Below are positions 1-12,600 of a stretch of 64,000 nucleotides of DNA, in pieces. This DNA is from Liolophura sinensis (taxonomy: Eukaryota; Mollusca; Polyplacophora; Chitonida; Chitonidae). Numbering within the stretch: the stretch's first letter is position 1; the number at the start of each line of letters is the position of its first letter. The stretch spans positions 91,877,805-91,941,804 of the forward strand of contig NC_088295.1 of the NCBI RefSeq assembly GCF_032854445.1. The letters are read 5' to 3'. Under the pieces are notes generated by a model. The model was given only the letters and a program-made list of their open reading frames with translations. It was not told where the DNA came from and did not search any database. The position numbers were made by a program, and so were the translations under genes.

Positions 1-57
1 TGGGTCATTACACTGTGCTAGCGTGCTAACCAACTAAGCCATGGAGGCCCCTACATA
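1..57 (-). repeat. SINE family B, 5' (tRNA-like) end, cut by window edge
   Basis: Read on the minus strand, the segment begins GGGGCCTCCATGGCTTAG and continues into a box A-like stretch (GGCTTAGTTGGTTAGCAC). It matches the head of the full-length copy at 51535-51802. The remainder lies outside the window. Confidence 0.75.
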
Positions 58-59
58 CA

Positions 60-552
60 AGGTAAAGACACAGTTGTAACCCACATGCATGGATGGGAAG
101 CTCAGGTGTAAGTCACATGCTTGGATGGGACACTTGTACAGCACACGTGTGGATGGGACACAGTTGTACAGCACACACATGGATGGGACACAGTTGTAAA
201 CCACACGCATGGATGGGACACAGTTGTAAACCACATGCATGGATGGGACACAGTTGTAAACCACACGCATGGATGGACACAGTTGTAAGCCACATGCATG
301 GATGGGACACAGTTGTAAACCACACGCATGGATGGACACAGTTGTAAGCCACACGCATGGATGGACACAGTTGTAAGCCACATGCTTGGATGGGACACAG
401 TTGTAAACCACACACATGGACGTGACACAGTTGTAAACCACACGCATGGATGGGACACAGTTGTAACCATCATTCATGGGAAAGGCCGTTGTAACCCACA
501 TGCTTGGATGGGGCACAGTTGTCTCCTACTTGCTTGTGTGGTACAATTGCAA
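60..552. repeat. Minisatellite, ~30-bp unit, ~16 copies
   Basis: The core GGACACAGTTGTAAACCACA followed by a CGCATGGAT-type segment recurs every 29-31 bp. Units vary mainly at the CACGCATGG/CATGCATGG/CATGCTTGG segment, and some have lost one base. Open frames across it on both strands are a product of the repeat and are not genes. Confidence 0.93.
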
Positions 553-654
553 CCTGCATAAGTCACACTTCGTTTAGATCAGTCCCACCATGCTGGCAGG
601 TTGGTGGGCTGAATGATAGCACAGGTCAGTGCATTAGCAGTTTACAACATTGGT

Positions 655-815
655 CCGGCCATACGTGGGAAGGTCTTGCAGCAACCTGCGGATGGTCATG
701 GGTTTCCCCCGAGCTCTGCCCAGTTTCCTGCCACCATAATGGTGGCCGTCGTCGCATAAGTGAAATATTCTTTAGTACGGCGTAAAACATCAATCAAGTA
801 AATAAATAAATACAA
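655..815 (+). repeat. SINE family B, 3' part
   Basis: Plus-oriented copy lacking the tRNA-like head. It contains the family's central block (CCACCATAATGGTGGCCG), the AAGTGAAATATTCTTTAGTA segment, the GGCGTAAAACATCAATCAA tail and a short AAAT-rich end. It faces the partial copy at 1-57 across the minisatellite. Confidence 0.8.
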
Positions 816-2346
816 CATTGGTTGACTGAATAATATCATTGATCAGTCCTAGCACACAGTGAGATTGGTTGATTGAATGATCGCATGGACCACAGTCCCA
901 GCATGCAGTGATATTGGCTGGCAGATGATGTTGAGTTGCATTCGAAATGGCGGACACTAACTGATGGGTAAAAAAGTACATGTACTCAAGAATTTTCTGC
1001 TGGGTGGAGGAAACAAGAGTGCCCAGGGAACCAACCTTTGGGAAGTTACTGATGAACTTTCCCACATGTGACATACAGGCAAATGGTCTTCATTAAACTG
1101 CGAAAATAGCGACAGGATGCCTTGTCAACTGCTTAATGTCAACAAGTATGCCAGGTTTGAAAATGAACCTTGTTTGCTCTTGTGGCTGAAGGGCCAACAA
1201 CTTAACTACATGTAAACCTCCTTGGCCCTGACTCACTCCCCCTAAATTTGTTTTTATCCCAATGTAATAATTCCTGTACAGAAATCTCCTTAGATTTGCA
1301 ATCATGTTACATGTATATGACAGGAAATTAAGCATTGTATATCCACTGTCAACAACATGCCACATCAGTCAAATAACAGTTGCTTCCTTTAGACATTTTA
1401 TCCTCCCAACACCCAGTCTCCATAACCCTGACCACCACACTGAGAGAGAAATAAACCTTAAAAGGAAGTCAAGGTTGACAAGCATGGGTTAACAAGCATG
1501 GCTTTACAGAATAAAACATAAACAAACATGTAAATCTTACATTAAGAAAGTTTATTGTAGCCAAAGGCCAAAAACTTCATATTTCAGTTAATGGGGATTA
1601 TGACATGAATAAAAGTACAAAATAAAGCCATAAAAGAAATCTACTTCTCATTGTTATTCTACATGCATGTTATTGATTCAATAAATCATATAGTAATCTT
1701 CCGACAACACAAAGCTAAAAATATGTTGTTTTCTTTTTGGGAGGATTGGTGGGGGTGGGGGGTGGAGAGAGGTGTTTGATAGAATTCTTTAGTGTCTAAT
1801 AAATCTGAACAGCCAGAATTTAAAAATATCCACATCGTTAATTATGAAGTGATTTAATAAAACAGAAAATTTATTTACAAAAAAAAAAAAGCCCGGCACC
1901 CCACTCATGGACGTCTCAGGATGTGTTGAGAGGTAATTCTGATTCATTACATACTGATAAATGTCACTGCCTTCTCAAGTATATAAATGGGACTGGACAA
2001 TTTTTCTATGACTTTACCGTTTTCTACAGATATAAGGTACAACAAAGTGTCATAAGAAAAATATACATATGAGTGGATATAAAAGACAAAGTATACAAAA
2101 CAAGATCTGTAAAGTTACCAGATAACATTGTGTTCAGTAAAAAGTACATCCTGCTGGGATAAAGGTAAAATATATGAAACAACATCCTAACAATAGCACA
2201 ATCATTCTAATCAAATATAACATTTGATAGTTAACTTAACAATGTACGTGGAAATTAGAAATCTGAACTTTACAGTACGCAGCAACCCCTGCACTGCTAA
2301 CGCAAAACAGCAGTTTTCTGGTTAAACCTCCACTGAGAACTCTTGT
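816..2346. other. Non-coding; 3' flank of the beta-trefoil gene
   Basis: No convincing coding exon was found. AATAAA signals on the minus strand near 1551-1556 and near 1870 could end the transcript of the gene whose stop codon is at 2347, giving a 3' UTR of roughly 0.5-0.8 kb. A short poly-A run lies at about 1879-1890. The open frames at 790-1365 show no family resemblance. Confidence 0.4.
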
Positions 2347-5300
2347 CTACTTGGGCTTAGTGATGGGGGGCTGGGAACCATAGGGAGAAAACTGAAACAA
2401 ACAAAACAAATGTATATAGTCGGCCAACTCCAAGTTTAAACAAGGTTTTCAGTTGAAGTAAAAATTGGATATCAGGAGTTCGATATTCTGAATAGTGAGA
2501 GTATAACAATGCACATGTAGCAACACATCATATTGACCACCATGTTGACAATGCCTACTGAACACAGTAGAGTGCTGTATAGTAGGTCGCATGTATGTAC
2601 AAATGCATATACAGGTGATTTAGGAAGTACCGGTTGCGTTTTCAGTGATAAACTGATCAATACATACAGGGCATACAGATTATAATACTCACCACAAGCC
2701 GAACTCCAAACTGTCCATGCAAATCTTTGCCTGTCGCCAAGGCAGGCTTCAATGTGCCGTTTGGTAAGATGCCAACATGACGACCATATTCCTTACAGGA
2801 TTCTAACGTTACAAACTGATTTGCTACTTGATAAAGCTGGAACTTGGATTCCACGCCATGGGGTGTTCCAGGAGCCTGTCAGAGGAAAAAGGCAGATTGT
2901 CAATCACTAAAATCTGTTCCCAACACAAATGAAATACAATATCACAATATTAATCGATGAAAATTAATTTATGATTTCCATGGTTAAGACAAACAGAAAT
3001 ACGGACTGAAAATCAAAAGCCATCATAAACTTGTGAGCTTTCACAAAAAAACTGGTTTACCACTATCAGGTTTCCTCTGTGAAGTGGCAGATACTTACTA
3101 TGTTCATGACTATAGTGTTGCCATTGACAATAGCCAGATAGTTGTTATTGTTGTGCAACCGGACTTGGTTTTTGCCTTCATTTATCACTGTCCACAGTGC
3201 TACAAAGTGAAACCATTTATTCATAAGTGTCAGAAAAAAGGCATAAGCTATCATTTAATCACATTCACAGTTTTTTTTGTTTCACATGTGGAACAACTGA
3301 CCAGCAGGATATAATGCTGTTAACCGGCACTGACAGCACAGTTGGTAGAGCATGTGTTTTGAGAGCGGTAGATCCAAGGTCAATCCTGGGTGGGTCACAC
3401 CTCAGACTTTAAATAAGGACGTTGTAGATTTCTCGCTTGGCTTTCAGCATTAAGGGGATAGTGCAACGACTGGTTGACCTGTACCAGTATAATGGTTCGG
3501 GTGAGGTAGCTTACTTGTCTTCGGTAAGTCGTCTCAGTGAAGCACAACTAGATAAAAGAACAGTGGAAATCCATCCTGCAACAAGGAGGCACATTACACT
3601 CCTTCTGAAAAATGACTGAAAAATTGTTAAGTACCATGTTATTCCCCAAGCACTCACTCACTACAATGCCGTTAATTTTTTAAGAAAACATACCATTCTC
3701 CACTACACATAGTGACACACAATGTACAGTCATGACAGTGAACATGAACTCTCCTGCCTTTCCACACCAACACTGAGACTTACTGTTGAACGGCTGATCT
3801 TGGATAGTGTGTCCGTGGGGATTAATTGCACCCAACCCATCCACCACCGGCTGACCACTTTGGGACATGACAATCTGAAGAGCTTGACCGTTTGATCTGG
3901 ACACAAGCTGAACAACATTCTGGGTCTGGAATAATTGCTGTTGTCAAAAACAGAGAACATGAATAATCATGAAGTAAAATAATTGACTTGCTGGCATGCT
4001 CTAGTTTGAACACTGTTTTGTGATCACATCAGAACAGGCTACATACACTTGTGATACTAGTAGTCATATTTATTCTACTTTTCAACAAAATTCTCCCAAC
4101 CAAGGTTAATTAAAGTCAAAACAAATGCAAGCACCATAGAATAATTACATGTACAGCACCAACATGAATGGTTTATTTCCCGCATAAAAACCTGCAATGT
4201 CACCTTAACGATGAAATACAAATATGTGTGTTCTGGTACCTTTAGCTGAGTCCATAACAAATTCCACCCCAGACACAACAGTACCACTTTAGGCACATTA
4301 GAGGAATGATATCTGACACGAACATATTTCAGTATTTCTGTGACGTTCCTACACATGTACGTGCACCTACATGTACCTGACCAATGCATTTTAGTTCTTA
4401 ACATCTTATGAATTATGTTTTCATATTCACTGAGTGGGGTTTAACATGGTACTTAACAATTATTCTGTCATATAGGAGTCCTTAGAGTCATGTACATGTA
4501 ATGTGCCTCCTTGTTGCAGGACGGGTTTCCACTGCTCTTTTATCAAGTGCTGCTTCACTGAGACGACTTACCGAGGGCAAGTAAGCCGGCCCCGTCAGAG
4601 CCGTTATATTGATACGGGTCAACCAGTCGTTGCACTATCCCCTTAATGCTAAATGCCAAATGATGAAGCTACAACTTCCTCTTTTCAAGTCTTAGGTCTG
4701 ACCCGATCCAGGATTGACCCTGAAGCAGACGCACTACCAACTGTGTTTTCGGGTCTGGTTTTTCATATTGATCCTGAAGTTATGCTACACTGGTCAAATT
4801 TGTTGAGGATTTTTAGGTTACATATTGCTCTATACTAAAAGTTTACTTTATCACGAGCAGACCTACCATGTACTGAGCACTCACCAGAAGTGTCGTGTCG
4901 GTGTGATACCCTACAGCTCTGTCCACCTCCTTAGTTAGGGCATTCACTGTTCTGTCCGCAGAATCCAGTAATGATCCAAACAGTCCCTTATTCTGCAAAC
5001 ACATACACATAGGAGCTCAACATATTGTGAGACAGCAGGAACTTAGAACTATATAGCTTATTCCACTGACCATCCAAATCACCATATTCTCATATTATTT
5101 TGGGTTAAACAGGAAAGCATTGTACATTTAACATTACCTTTCTGTTTGTGACCAGTCAAGCATATCCCTCACAGTGTGTCACAGGAGCATTTTTATTATG
5201 GTACCAAGTCAGCAGACTGTGCTAGTGGTATAGAGGGATTGCAAGTGACATCATCAAATGGGCAGAAGAATAGCCAGGTAGCCATATTGGAGTTCTGTTA

Positions 5301-5779
5301 ACATATGAGCTGTCATACCTCCAATTGCTACATGAATCCAATACGGCTACTAGAAGTAGGTCATACAACCCCTCCACTGTGTACACCACAATGTTATTTC
5401 ACAATAAATTTTCTCTTTATAGGTCAGACTCTTTATAATTTACCTCATCCATTCAAGACCATCCAACTGTCAAAGTTTCAGTTTGGCAATGACTTTTGAT
5501 AAGAATGACCATTAGCTGACATGACTTGTCCATACCTAGGTACTTATATGCTGGATGCCTCAGTTACATATACTAAGATCTGACTCATAACCATATGCAG
5601 CTGAGACTGAAGTGGACTGGAATATCATAAGCTGAGCTTGTACAAACACTACCTGCCCATGGCCTGTCTATATGATACACTAGCTTCCATTAATCCTCAA
5701 CCAAGCTGATATAACTAAGGAATGCCAGATGATGGATCATATTAATGACGAAATTGAATAATCTTACCTTCTTAGCCAT
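2347..5779 (-). CDS. Putative beta-trefoil protein, six coding exons, 200 aa
   Basis: Coding exons on the minus strand are 5768-5779, 4885-4992, 3784-3937, 3099-3199, 2693-2875 and 2347-2391. All introns are GT-AG, phases agree throughout, and they sum to 603 bp (200 aa plus TAG). The start encodes MAKK. A 5' UTR exon precedes it: an acceptor ends the intron just before 5816 and a donor follows 6213. There is no signal peptide, so a cytosolic or nuclear protein is expected. Residues 1-40 look helical (NKGLFGSLLDSADRTVNALT). From residue ~92 on, short strands with turns (NYLAIVNGNTI, NQFVTLES, RHVGILPNGTLKPAL) give the strand-turn rhythm of FGF/fascin-like beta-trefoils. I do not recognise the family; the fold call is inference, while the exon structure is well supported. 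Two opposite SINEs lie in its introns. Confidence 0.75.
3316..3668 (+). repeat. SINE family A, full-length copy
   Basis: tRNA-derived. A box A-like AGCACAGTTGGTAGAGCATG and a box B-like GGTCAATCCTGG lie in the first 80 bp. They are followed by a unique body shared with copies at 4427-4765 and 28086-28445. It sits in the intron between exons 3784-3937 and 3099-3199 of the beta-trefoil gene, antisense to it. The short open frames inside it are not genes. Confidence 0.85.
4427..4765 (-). repeat. SINE family A, full-length copy (inverted)
   Basis: Same element as at 3316-3668 but on the opposite strand, with the tRNA-like head at the right end (GCACTACCAACTGTG). It lies in the intron between exons 4885-4992 and 3784-3937. 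The two copies therefore flank exon 3784-3937 as an inverted pair. Confidence 0.85.
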
Positions 5780-6213
5780 CTTTAATACTGGTAGCGTACG
5801 TTTTGATTCAAAATATCTGAAATGAAAAAAAAAAAAAGGATAACACACGGATAAATTGAAAAGTGCGACACAGAATTGAAGACAGATCTAAATTTGCGCT
5901 ATGTTATACCTTCCCAGTACAAATTCATAGAGGTGGCAGTGGTTATTTGGAGTCCTAAATCTGTCAACGGGAGAGGAAATTTCGACATGGTTGAACTTAC
6001 AACCAGAACAAGCCAATGGCCGCCCTTGACCCGAAGATATAGGTGTCACAAACAGTCGATGCACTTGTAGCCGCCCAGCTCTTCCAGGTGTGCTATAACA
6101 CATAGGTATACAACTTCGTTTAGTTTTAGCTCACTCAGCAAACATGCTGCTCAAAGAATTAGTTTTTAACTCTTATTTATAAGAAACAATTAATCCTTCC
6201 GCGTTATCTTACC

Positions 6214-6662
6214 TCTTTGGGTTTTCTTCCTCTTTCTCGTACTTTCTTCACAGAGACGCCTCGCCAACTGACCGTGATACGTAAAATCACTGTCTCATCG
6301 GCTCGTGAATCCAATAGCAGACAGCGGAAAACGCCTCAATGGCCAATACCTGTGACGTATATTATTTAACGGGAAGTGTGGGGGTGTCAATAAAAATACA
6401 AACGTACAGGAAAAGTGGAAAAAGAAGTCAAAAAGTCGAGCCATAAGATTGACATAAATCTTCCAATCTCAATAAAATAGAATACAAATTCCACAAGAGA
6501 TGAACAGCTGAATGCAATGGGTTAAATAATCGTAAGAATACATCGGATTTTTAGCTCTGTCGAGTTTTTTCACCAGTCTCTAAATTCTGTCTACCGGAAG
6601 TGTCATGACTGACTTTGTTTTTGGGTGAAGGTTTGCCTCTGAATAGCTGTCATAAACTGCAA
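6214..6662. promoter_or_regulatory. Shared bidirectional promoter of oaf and the beta-trefoil gene
   Basis: About 450 bp separate the 5' UTR donor of the minus-strand gene (after 6213) from the oaf start region. No TATA box is obvious. A perfect ETS-type site ACCGGAAGTG lies at 6593-6602, an ETS-like CGGGAAGTG near 6370, and CCAAT motifs near 6312 and 6342. ETS and CCAAT sites without TATA are typical of divergent promoters. The start sites themselves are not visible. Confidence 0.55.
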
Positions 6663-6695
6663 ATGAGTTGCGCGTCAGATGGATATAGGGACACG

Positions 6696-9600
6696 ATGTC
6701 AGCGTGCCTCTCCGTCCTGGCAATTCTGTATATATCTGTGTGTGTGTCGTGGGGTCAACTCGTTGTGAACGTGAAAAACCGAGGCGGGGATGTGATTGTA
6801 GAGAGCATCAACGCAAACACTACAGACGACACAATTCAGTTGGAATTTAAAACTGCGGACGGAACATTTGTTACACAGTTTATCGACTTTAAATCGGTAC
6901 TTCTTCACTGTATTAAATTTGCCAGATTAATTTTCTGGTTATGATAGGCCACTGTGGGGTCTTTTAGTCCAATTAAATAAAACGTTGCAGTCAATTTTTA
7001 ACAATTTCTGATATTTATCTTAGGCAGGTAAATGTCAGAAATTGTTGAAATTAGACCACATTTAATTTAATTAGACTAAAAGGCTGTGACTTTCCAGGCA
7101 GGTCCATTATGGGATAACTGCTGAGTTGGGATTAATAAAGTTGAGGATGTTGTCATGTGGTAAAAAGACAAATTCATGGAAGAATCTGCTTTCCACAGTA
7201 AACATCTGAGAAGTCAGCAGCAACCTTACCTTTACACCAGCTGTAGATACTCTCTGTTTTTATATTCTGATAGATAAAGAGCTGTAGAGTGAAAGCTAAT
7301 AAAATTGGGTGTTAACTAATCAAGGTACACGTATTTTCCAAAGCTTCGGTACACTGCTAATATTTCAGGAAAGGGGACAAAACATATAACAGAGATGTGA
7401 AGTTCGTGTTGCTGTTTACATAATGTGTACTCAAATATATAGCTTCAACTCATTGAAGAATTAACTTTTCACTATGAACTCCTGAGAAGGGAGTCTAACA
7501 ATGAACATCAACATGAACTTCCCTTCCCCCATCCAATGAAACAGAAAAAAAAAACAATTCTCAAAGACTCATTATTATGAATTATGTTACTGAAAACACA
7601 TCAATCCTTTCTTTGCAGTAAATGAAGTCAATTATGAAACTCTTTTGAGGCTTGCGACTCATGCCATGCATTAAATGTTTTAAAAAATAGTCATGTTTTT
7701 CAAGACTGATCTGAATACAAAGTGGATTTGAACAAGGTGGATGTTCCTAGACCTTTGTGATTCTGACCTGTTGGTCAGGTTTCGTCTATAATTCTTGTAA
7801 ATGTGTTGTTTGAAGGATAAAGATAAGATTTTTTCAGACAGTCCCTACACGCCTAGTAGAACTAGCCAAGTTATGCATGTCAAAGATAGCTGCCGACAAA
7901 TTGACATTACTTTGACAAACATACACTCTTGGATCAAGCTCTTAAGTATCATTCAGGTTAATAAAATAATCACAAACATTTTCAACACCAAAGAGATATT
8001 TTGAATGCAGTTTACGTATCTTAACTTTACCTGATTATAGAATCAGAGCTTAGAACTTAACAAACAGTATAATGTTGTGTAAATAGACTGACTATTCCCA
8101 CACAATATTGGTATAAAAATAAAGACTGTATCCACATCTGAAAAGATAATTAGCGTAATGACTGTAAGCAATTAGGAGCAAGATCAATATTCTTAATATT
8201 TAGTTTGATTTATTATGTCACAGACTGACTTTTTCAATATTTCAGGAAGTACAGATTTTACGTGCCTTAATTCTTGGGGAAGAAGAAAGAGGACAAACTC
8301 AGTACCAAATTCTTTGTTTTGTGTTGCGGTTTGTCAAAAATGAATTTATATCATCAGATGCAATGTCGAAGTTGAGGCAGGTGAGTGGTTTGTGGTGTGA
8401 ATTAAGCATGTCAAAGTCCATTATATTTTGATTTTATATGGATTCATTATTTTGATATTGTTCATTGCATAGAAACTTTCTGTCCACATTATCGAGACAC
8501 ATAGTGAACCATGAAATCTACTGTGAGCAGCCCACTATATCAGCTGTGAGCAGCTCATTATTGGACATCTGCTGTGAGCAGCCCGCTATTTGATATCTTC
8601 AGTGAGCAACCCACTATATCTACTGTGTGCATCCCACAATATCTGCTGTGATCAGCCCACTGTATCTGCTGTGAGAAGCCCACTATATCTACGGTGAGCA
8701 GCCCACTATATCTATTGTGTGCAGCCCACTATATCTACTGTGCGCATTCCACTATGTCTACTGTGTGCATCCAATTTTTATCTACTGTGAGCAGCCCACT
8801 ATTTGATATCTTCAGTGAGCAGCCCACTGTATCTACTATGAGCAGCCCACGATATCTACTGTGCACATCCCACTATATCTACTGTGAGCAGCCCACTATT
8901 TGATATCTTCTATGAGCAGCACACTATTCGACATTTACCATGCCGTCTCAATAATTACAGACACCGGGTAATTGAGACACACTGAAAGAATGTGGGAAGA
9001 CCACGTAAGTCGCTGACAGCAGGTCATATCGGTATGCCAGCTGGAGTATAGGCCTACTATGGCATAAGGCAAATCAGAGTGTCGGCATTGGTGCCCAACA
9101 AGGAAAGCAATGTTTAATGGAATGGCTAAATGACTTAACTATGGCTTGCACATATATGTAGAGCAGAATAGCATGAGGGGGATATTCCATCGTTCATTCT
9201 CTATTCGATAACTACTGTTAGCAGCCCGCTATTGGACATCTACTTTGAGCCACTCACTATTGGATATCTACTGTTACCAGCCCACTATTGGACATCTACT
9301 TTGAGCCACTCACTATTGGATATCTACTGTTAGCAGCCCGCTATTGGAGATCTACTTTGAGCCACTCACTATTGGATATCTACTGTTAGCAGCCCGCTAT
9401 TGGACATCTACTTTGAGCCACTCACTATTGGATATCTACTGTTAGCAGCCCTCTATTGGACATCTACTCTGAGCCACTCACTATTGGATATCTACTGTTA
9501 GCAGCCCGCTATTGGACATCTACTTTGAGCCACTCACTATTGGATATCTACTGTTAGCAGCCCACTATTGGACATCTACTTTGAGCCACTCACTATTGGA

Positions 9601-12600
9601 TATCTACTGTTAGCAGCCCACTATTAGACATCTACTTTGAGCCACTCACTATTGGATATCTACTGTTAGCAACCCGCTATTGGACATCTACTTTGAGCCA
9701 CTCACTATTGGATATCTACTGTTAACAACCCGCTATTGGACATCTACTTTGAGCCACTCACTATTGGATATCTACTGTTAGCAACCCGCTATTGGACATC
9801 TACTTTGAGCCACTCACTATTGGATATCTACTGTCAGCAACCCGCTATTGGACATCTACTTTGAGCCATTCACTATTGGATATCTACTGTTAGCAACCCG
9901 CTATTGGACATCTACTTTGAGCCACTCACTATTGGATATCTACTGTGAGCTTCCACTATTGGATATCTACTGTGAGCAGTTCACTATTGGATATCTTCTG
10001 CGAGCAGCCCACTATTGGATATCTTCTGTGAGCAGTCCACTATTGGATATCTACTGTGAGCAGTCCACTATTGGATATCTACTGTGAGCTTCCACTATTG
10101 GATATCTTCTGTGAGCAGTCCACTATTGGATATCTTCTATGAGCAGCCCACTATTGGATATCTGCTGTGAGCAGTCCACTATTGGATATCTTCTGTGAGC
10201 AGCCCACTATTGGATATATTCTGTGAGCAGTCCACTTTTGGGTATCTACTGTGAGCAGTCCACTATTGGATATCTACTGTGAGCTTCCACTATTGGATAT
10301 CTGCTGTGAGCAGTCCACTATTGGATATCTACTGTGAGCTTCCACTATTGGATATCTTCTGTGAGCAGTCCACTATTGGATATCTACTGTGAGCAGTCCA
10401 CTATTGGATATCTACTGTGAGCAGTCCACTATTGGATATCTACTGTGAGCTTCCACTATTGGATATCTGCTGTGAGCAGTCCACTATTGGATATCTACTG
10501 TGAGCTTCCACTATTGGATATCTTCTGTGAGCAGTCCACTATTGGATATCTACTGTGAGCAGTCCACTATTGGATATCTACTGTGAGCAGTCCACTATTG
10601 GATATCTACTGTGAGCTTCCACTATTGGATATCTTCTGTGAGCAGTCCACTATTGGATATCTACTGTGAGGAGCCCACTATTGGATATCTTCTGTGAGCA
10701 GCCCACTATTGGATATCTTCTGTGAGCAGCCCACTATTGGATATCTTCTGTGAGCAGCCCACTATTGGATATCTGCTGTGAGCAGCCCACTATTGGATAT
10801 CTGCTGTGAGCAGCCCACTATTGGATATCTTCTGTGAGCAGCCCACTATTGGATATCTTCTGTGAGCAGCCCACTATTGGATATCTGCTGTGAGCAGCCC
10901 ACTATTGGATATCTTCTGTGAGCAGCCCACTATTGGATATCTTCTGTGAGCAGCCCACTATTGGATATCTGCTGTGAGCAGCCCACTATTGGATATCTGC
11001 TGTGAACTTCCACTATTGGATATTTTCTGTGAGCAGTCCACTATTGGATATCTACTGTGAACTTCCACTATTGGATATTTTCTGTGAGCAGTCCACTATT
11101 GGATATCTACTGTGAGCAGCCCACTATTGGATATCTTCTGTGAGCAGCCCACCATTCCATATTTATGAATGGTTACTGACAGGATCATTGTGACTCATAC
11201 ATGTGCTGTTTGGTCTTGTTCAGGTCAATAACTGCAATAATTTGTATAATAATAAGCTTATTTTGCATAACTAGGTTCAGTTTTATTGCCCTGTATCTTT
11301 GAACCTGTTGAAAGGATATTCATGCAGAATTTAGCACAGATGGTCATTATGAGTTGTACATGAGGAATTTAGCCTTTTCAGATCTTTTTTTATATTAACT
11401 GGCATATTACTCAGCATTCATGTATGTTATGTAATTGCTGTAAACGATGGTTATCTAAAGCTACACAGAATATGCAGGGTACAGGAGTACTGCAAGTATA
11501 CTGCTGTTGTAACTGAGGCTAGTGATAGGATTTCGTACCCATCAGCCTGCTTTAGGAAAGAATTTTAGTATTTTTTGAATGAGAAATTGGATTGGTTTGA
11601 ATACTCTAAATCTTCAACCTTTATGACCTCTAAAGCCTTGTTTCTAAATCTTCAACCTTTATGACCTCTAAAGCCCTGTTCCTAGATCTTCAACCTTTAT
11701 GACCTCTAAAGCCCTGTTTCTAAATCTTCAACCTTTATGACCTCTAAAGCCCTGTTTCTAAACCTTCAACCTTTATGACCTCTAAAGCCCTGTTTCTAAA
11801 TCTTCAACCTTTATGACCTCTAAAGCCCTGTTTCTAAACCTTCAACCTTTATGATCCCTAAAGCCCTGTTTCTAAACCTTCAACCTTTATGACCTCTAAA
11901 GCCCTGTTTCTAAACCTTCAACCTTTATGACCTCTAAAGCCCTGTTTCATGGGAATTTATGCATATAATTATTATGAAAATGACGCCAAAAATGATTTCT
12001 ATGTGTCATTGAAGATGCAAAATGCTAATTTCATAAAACTGGCCAGATTATTTCTCTACACCCCATAATTCTCAGTTCTCTCATAATGTTTGAAAATATT
12101 GGTTGCAGTAGTGGTTGAAAAGGTTGCTAATTTGAAGGGAGCTATAGCTATATGAATTAAGGTTCTGCTCACGCATGCTTCTCACAGAGTTATCCAAGTT
12201 TTACATGTAACGCATAATGAAAGAAAGACAAAGCATAAGCATAGGAATTATACATAGGGGTTGCTACTTGTAGCTGTTCAAGCACAGTAGCGAGAATGTC
12301 ACATACATGTATCATTGAGAGTGGAGATTTGCTCTTAATTGTGACAAGATCATTTCTCTATGTAAAATTATGCGCCTTTCTGACTACTTTTCTGTGGCAG
12401 AAAAACCCAAGTGCAATTCGCACGCCGGAGGATGACAGAGGGCAGGAGCTTCAGCAGCTGGATTTACTCGTGGACCTGGACAAGTCACAGATGATCAGCC
12501 CTGTGATCTATGACATGTGTCGTGAGGCGAAGGACACCACCTTCACAAAGGAAGCCGATGTCAAACTGCTGTCTAAATGTAGGTCACTCCTCTTACTGCT

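Noticed and set aside
3437-3619. Small open frames inside 3316-3668, 4427-4765 and 28086-28445 resembling one another
   Set aside because: Their mutual similarity comes from SINE family A; they are not a gene family.
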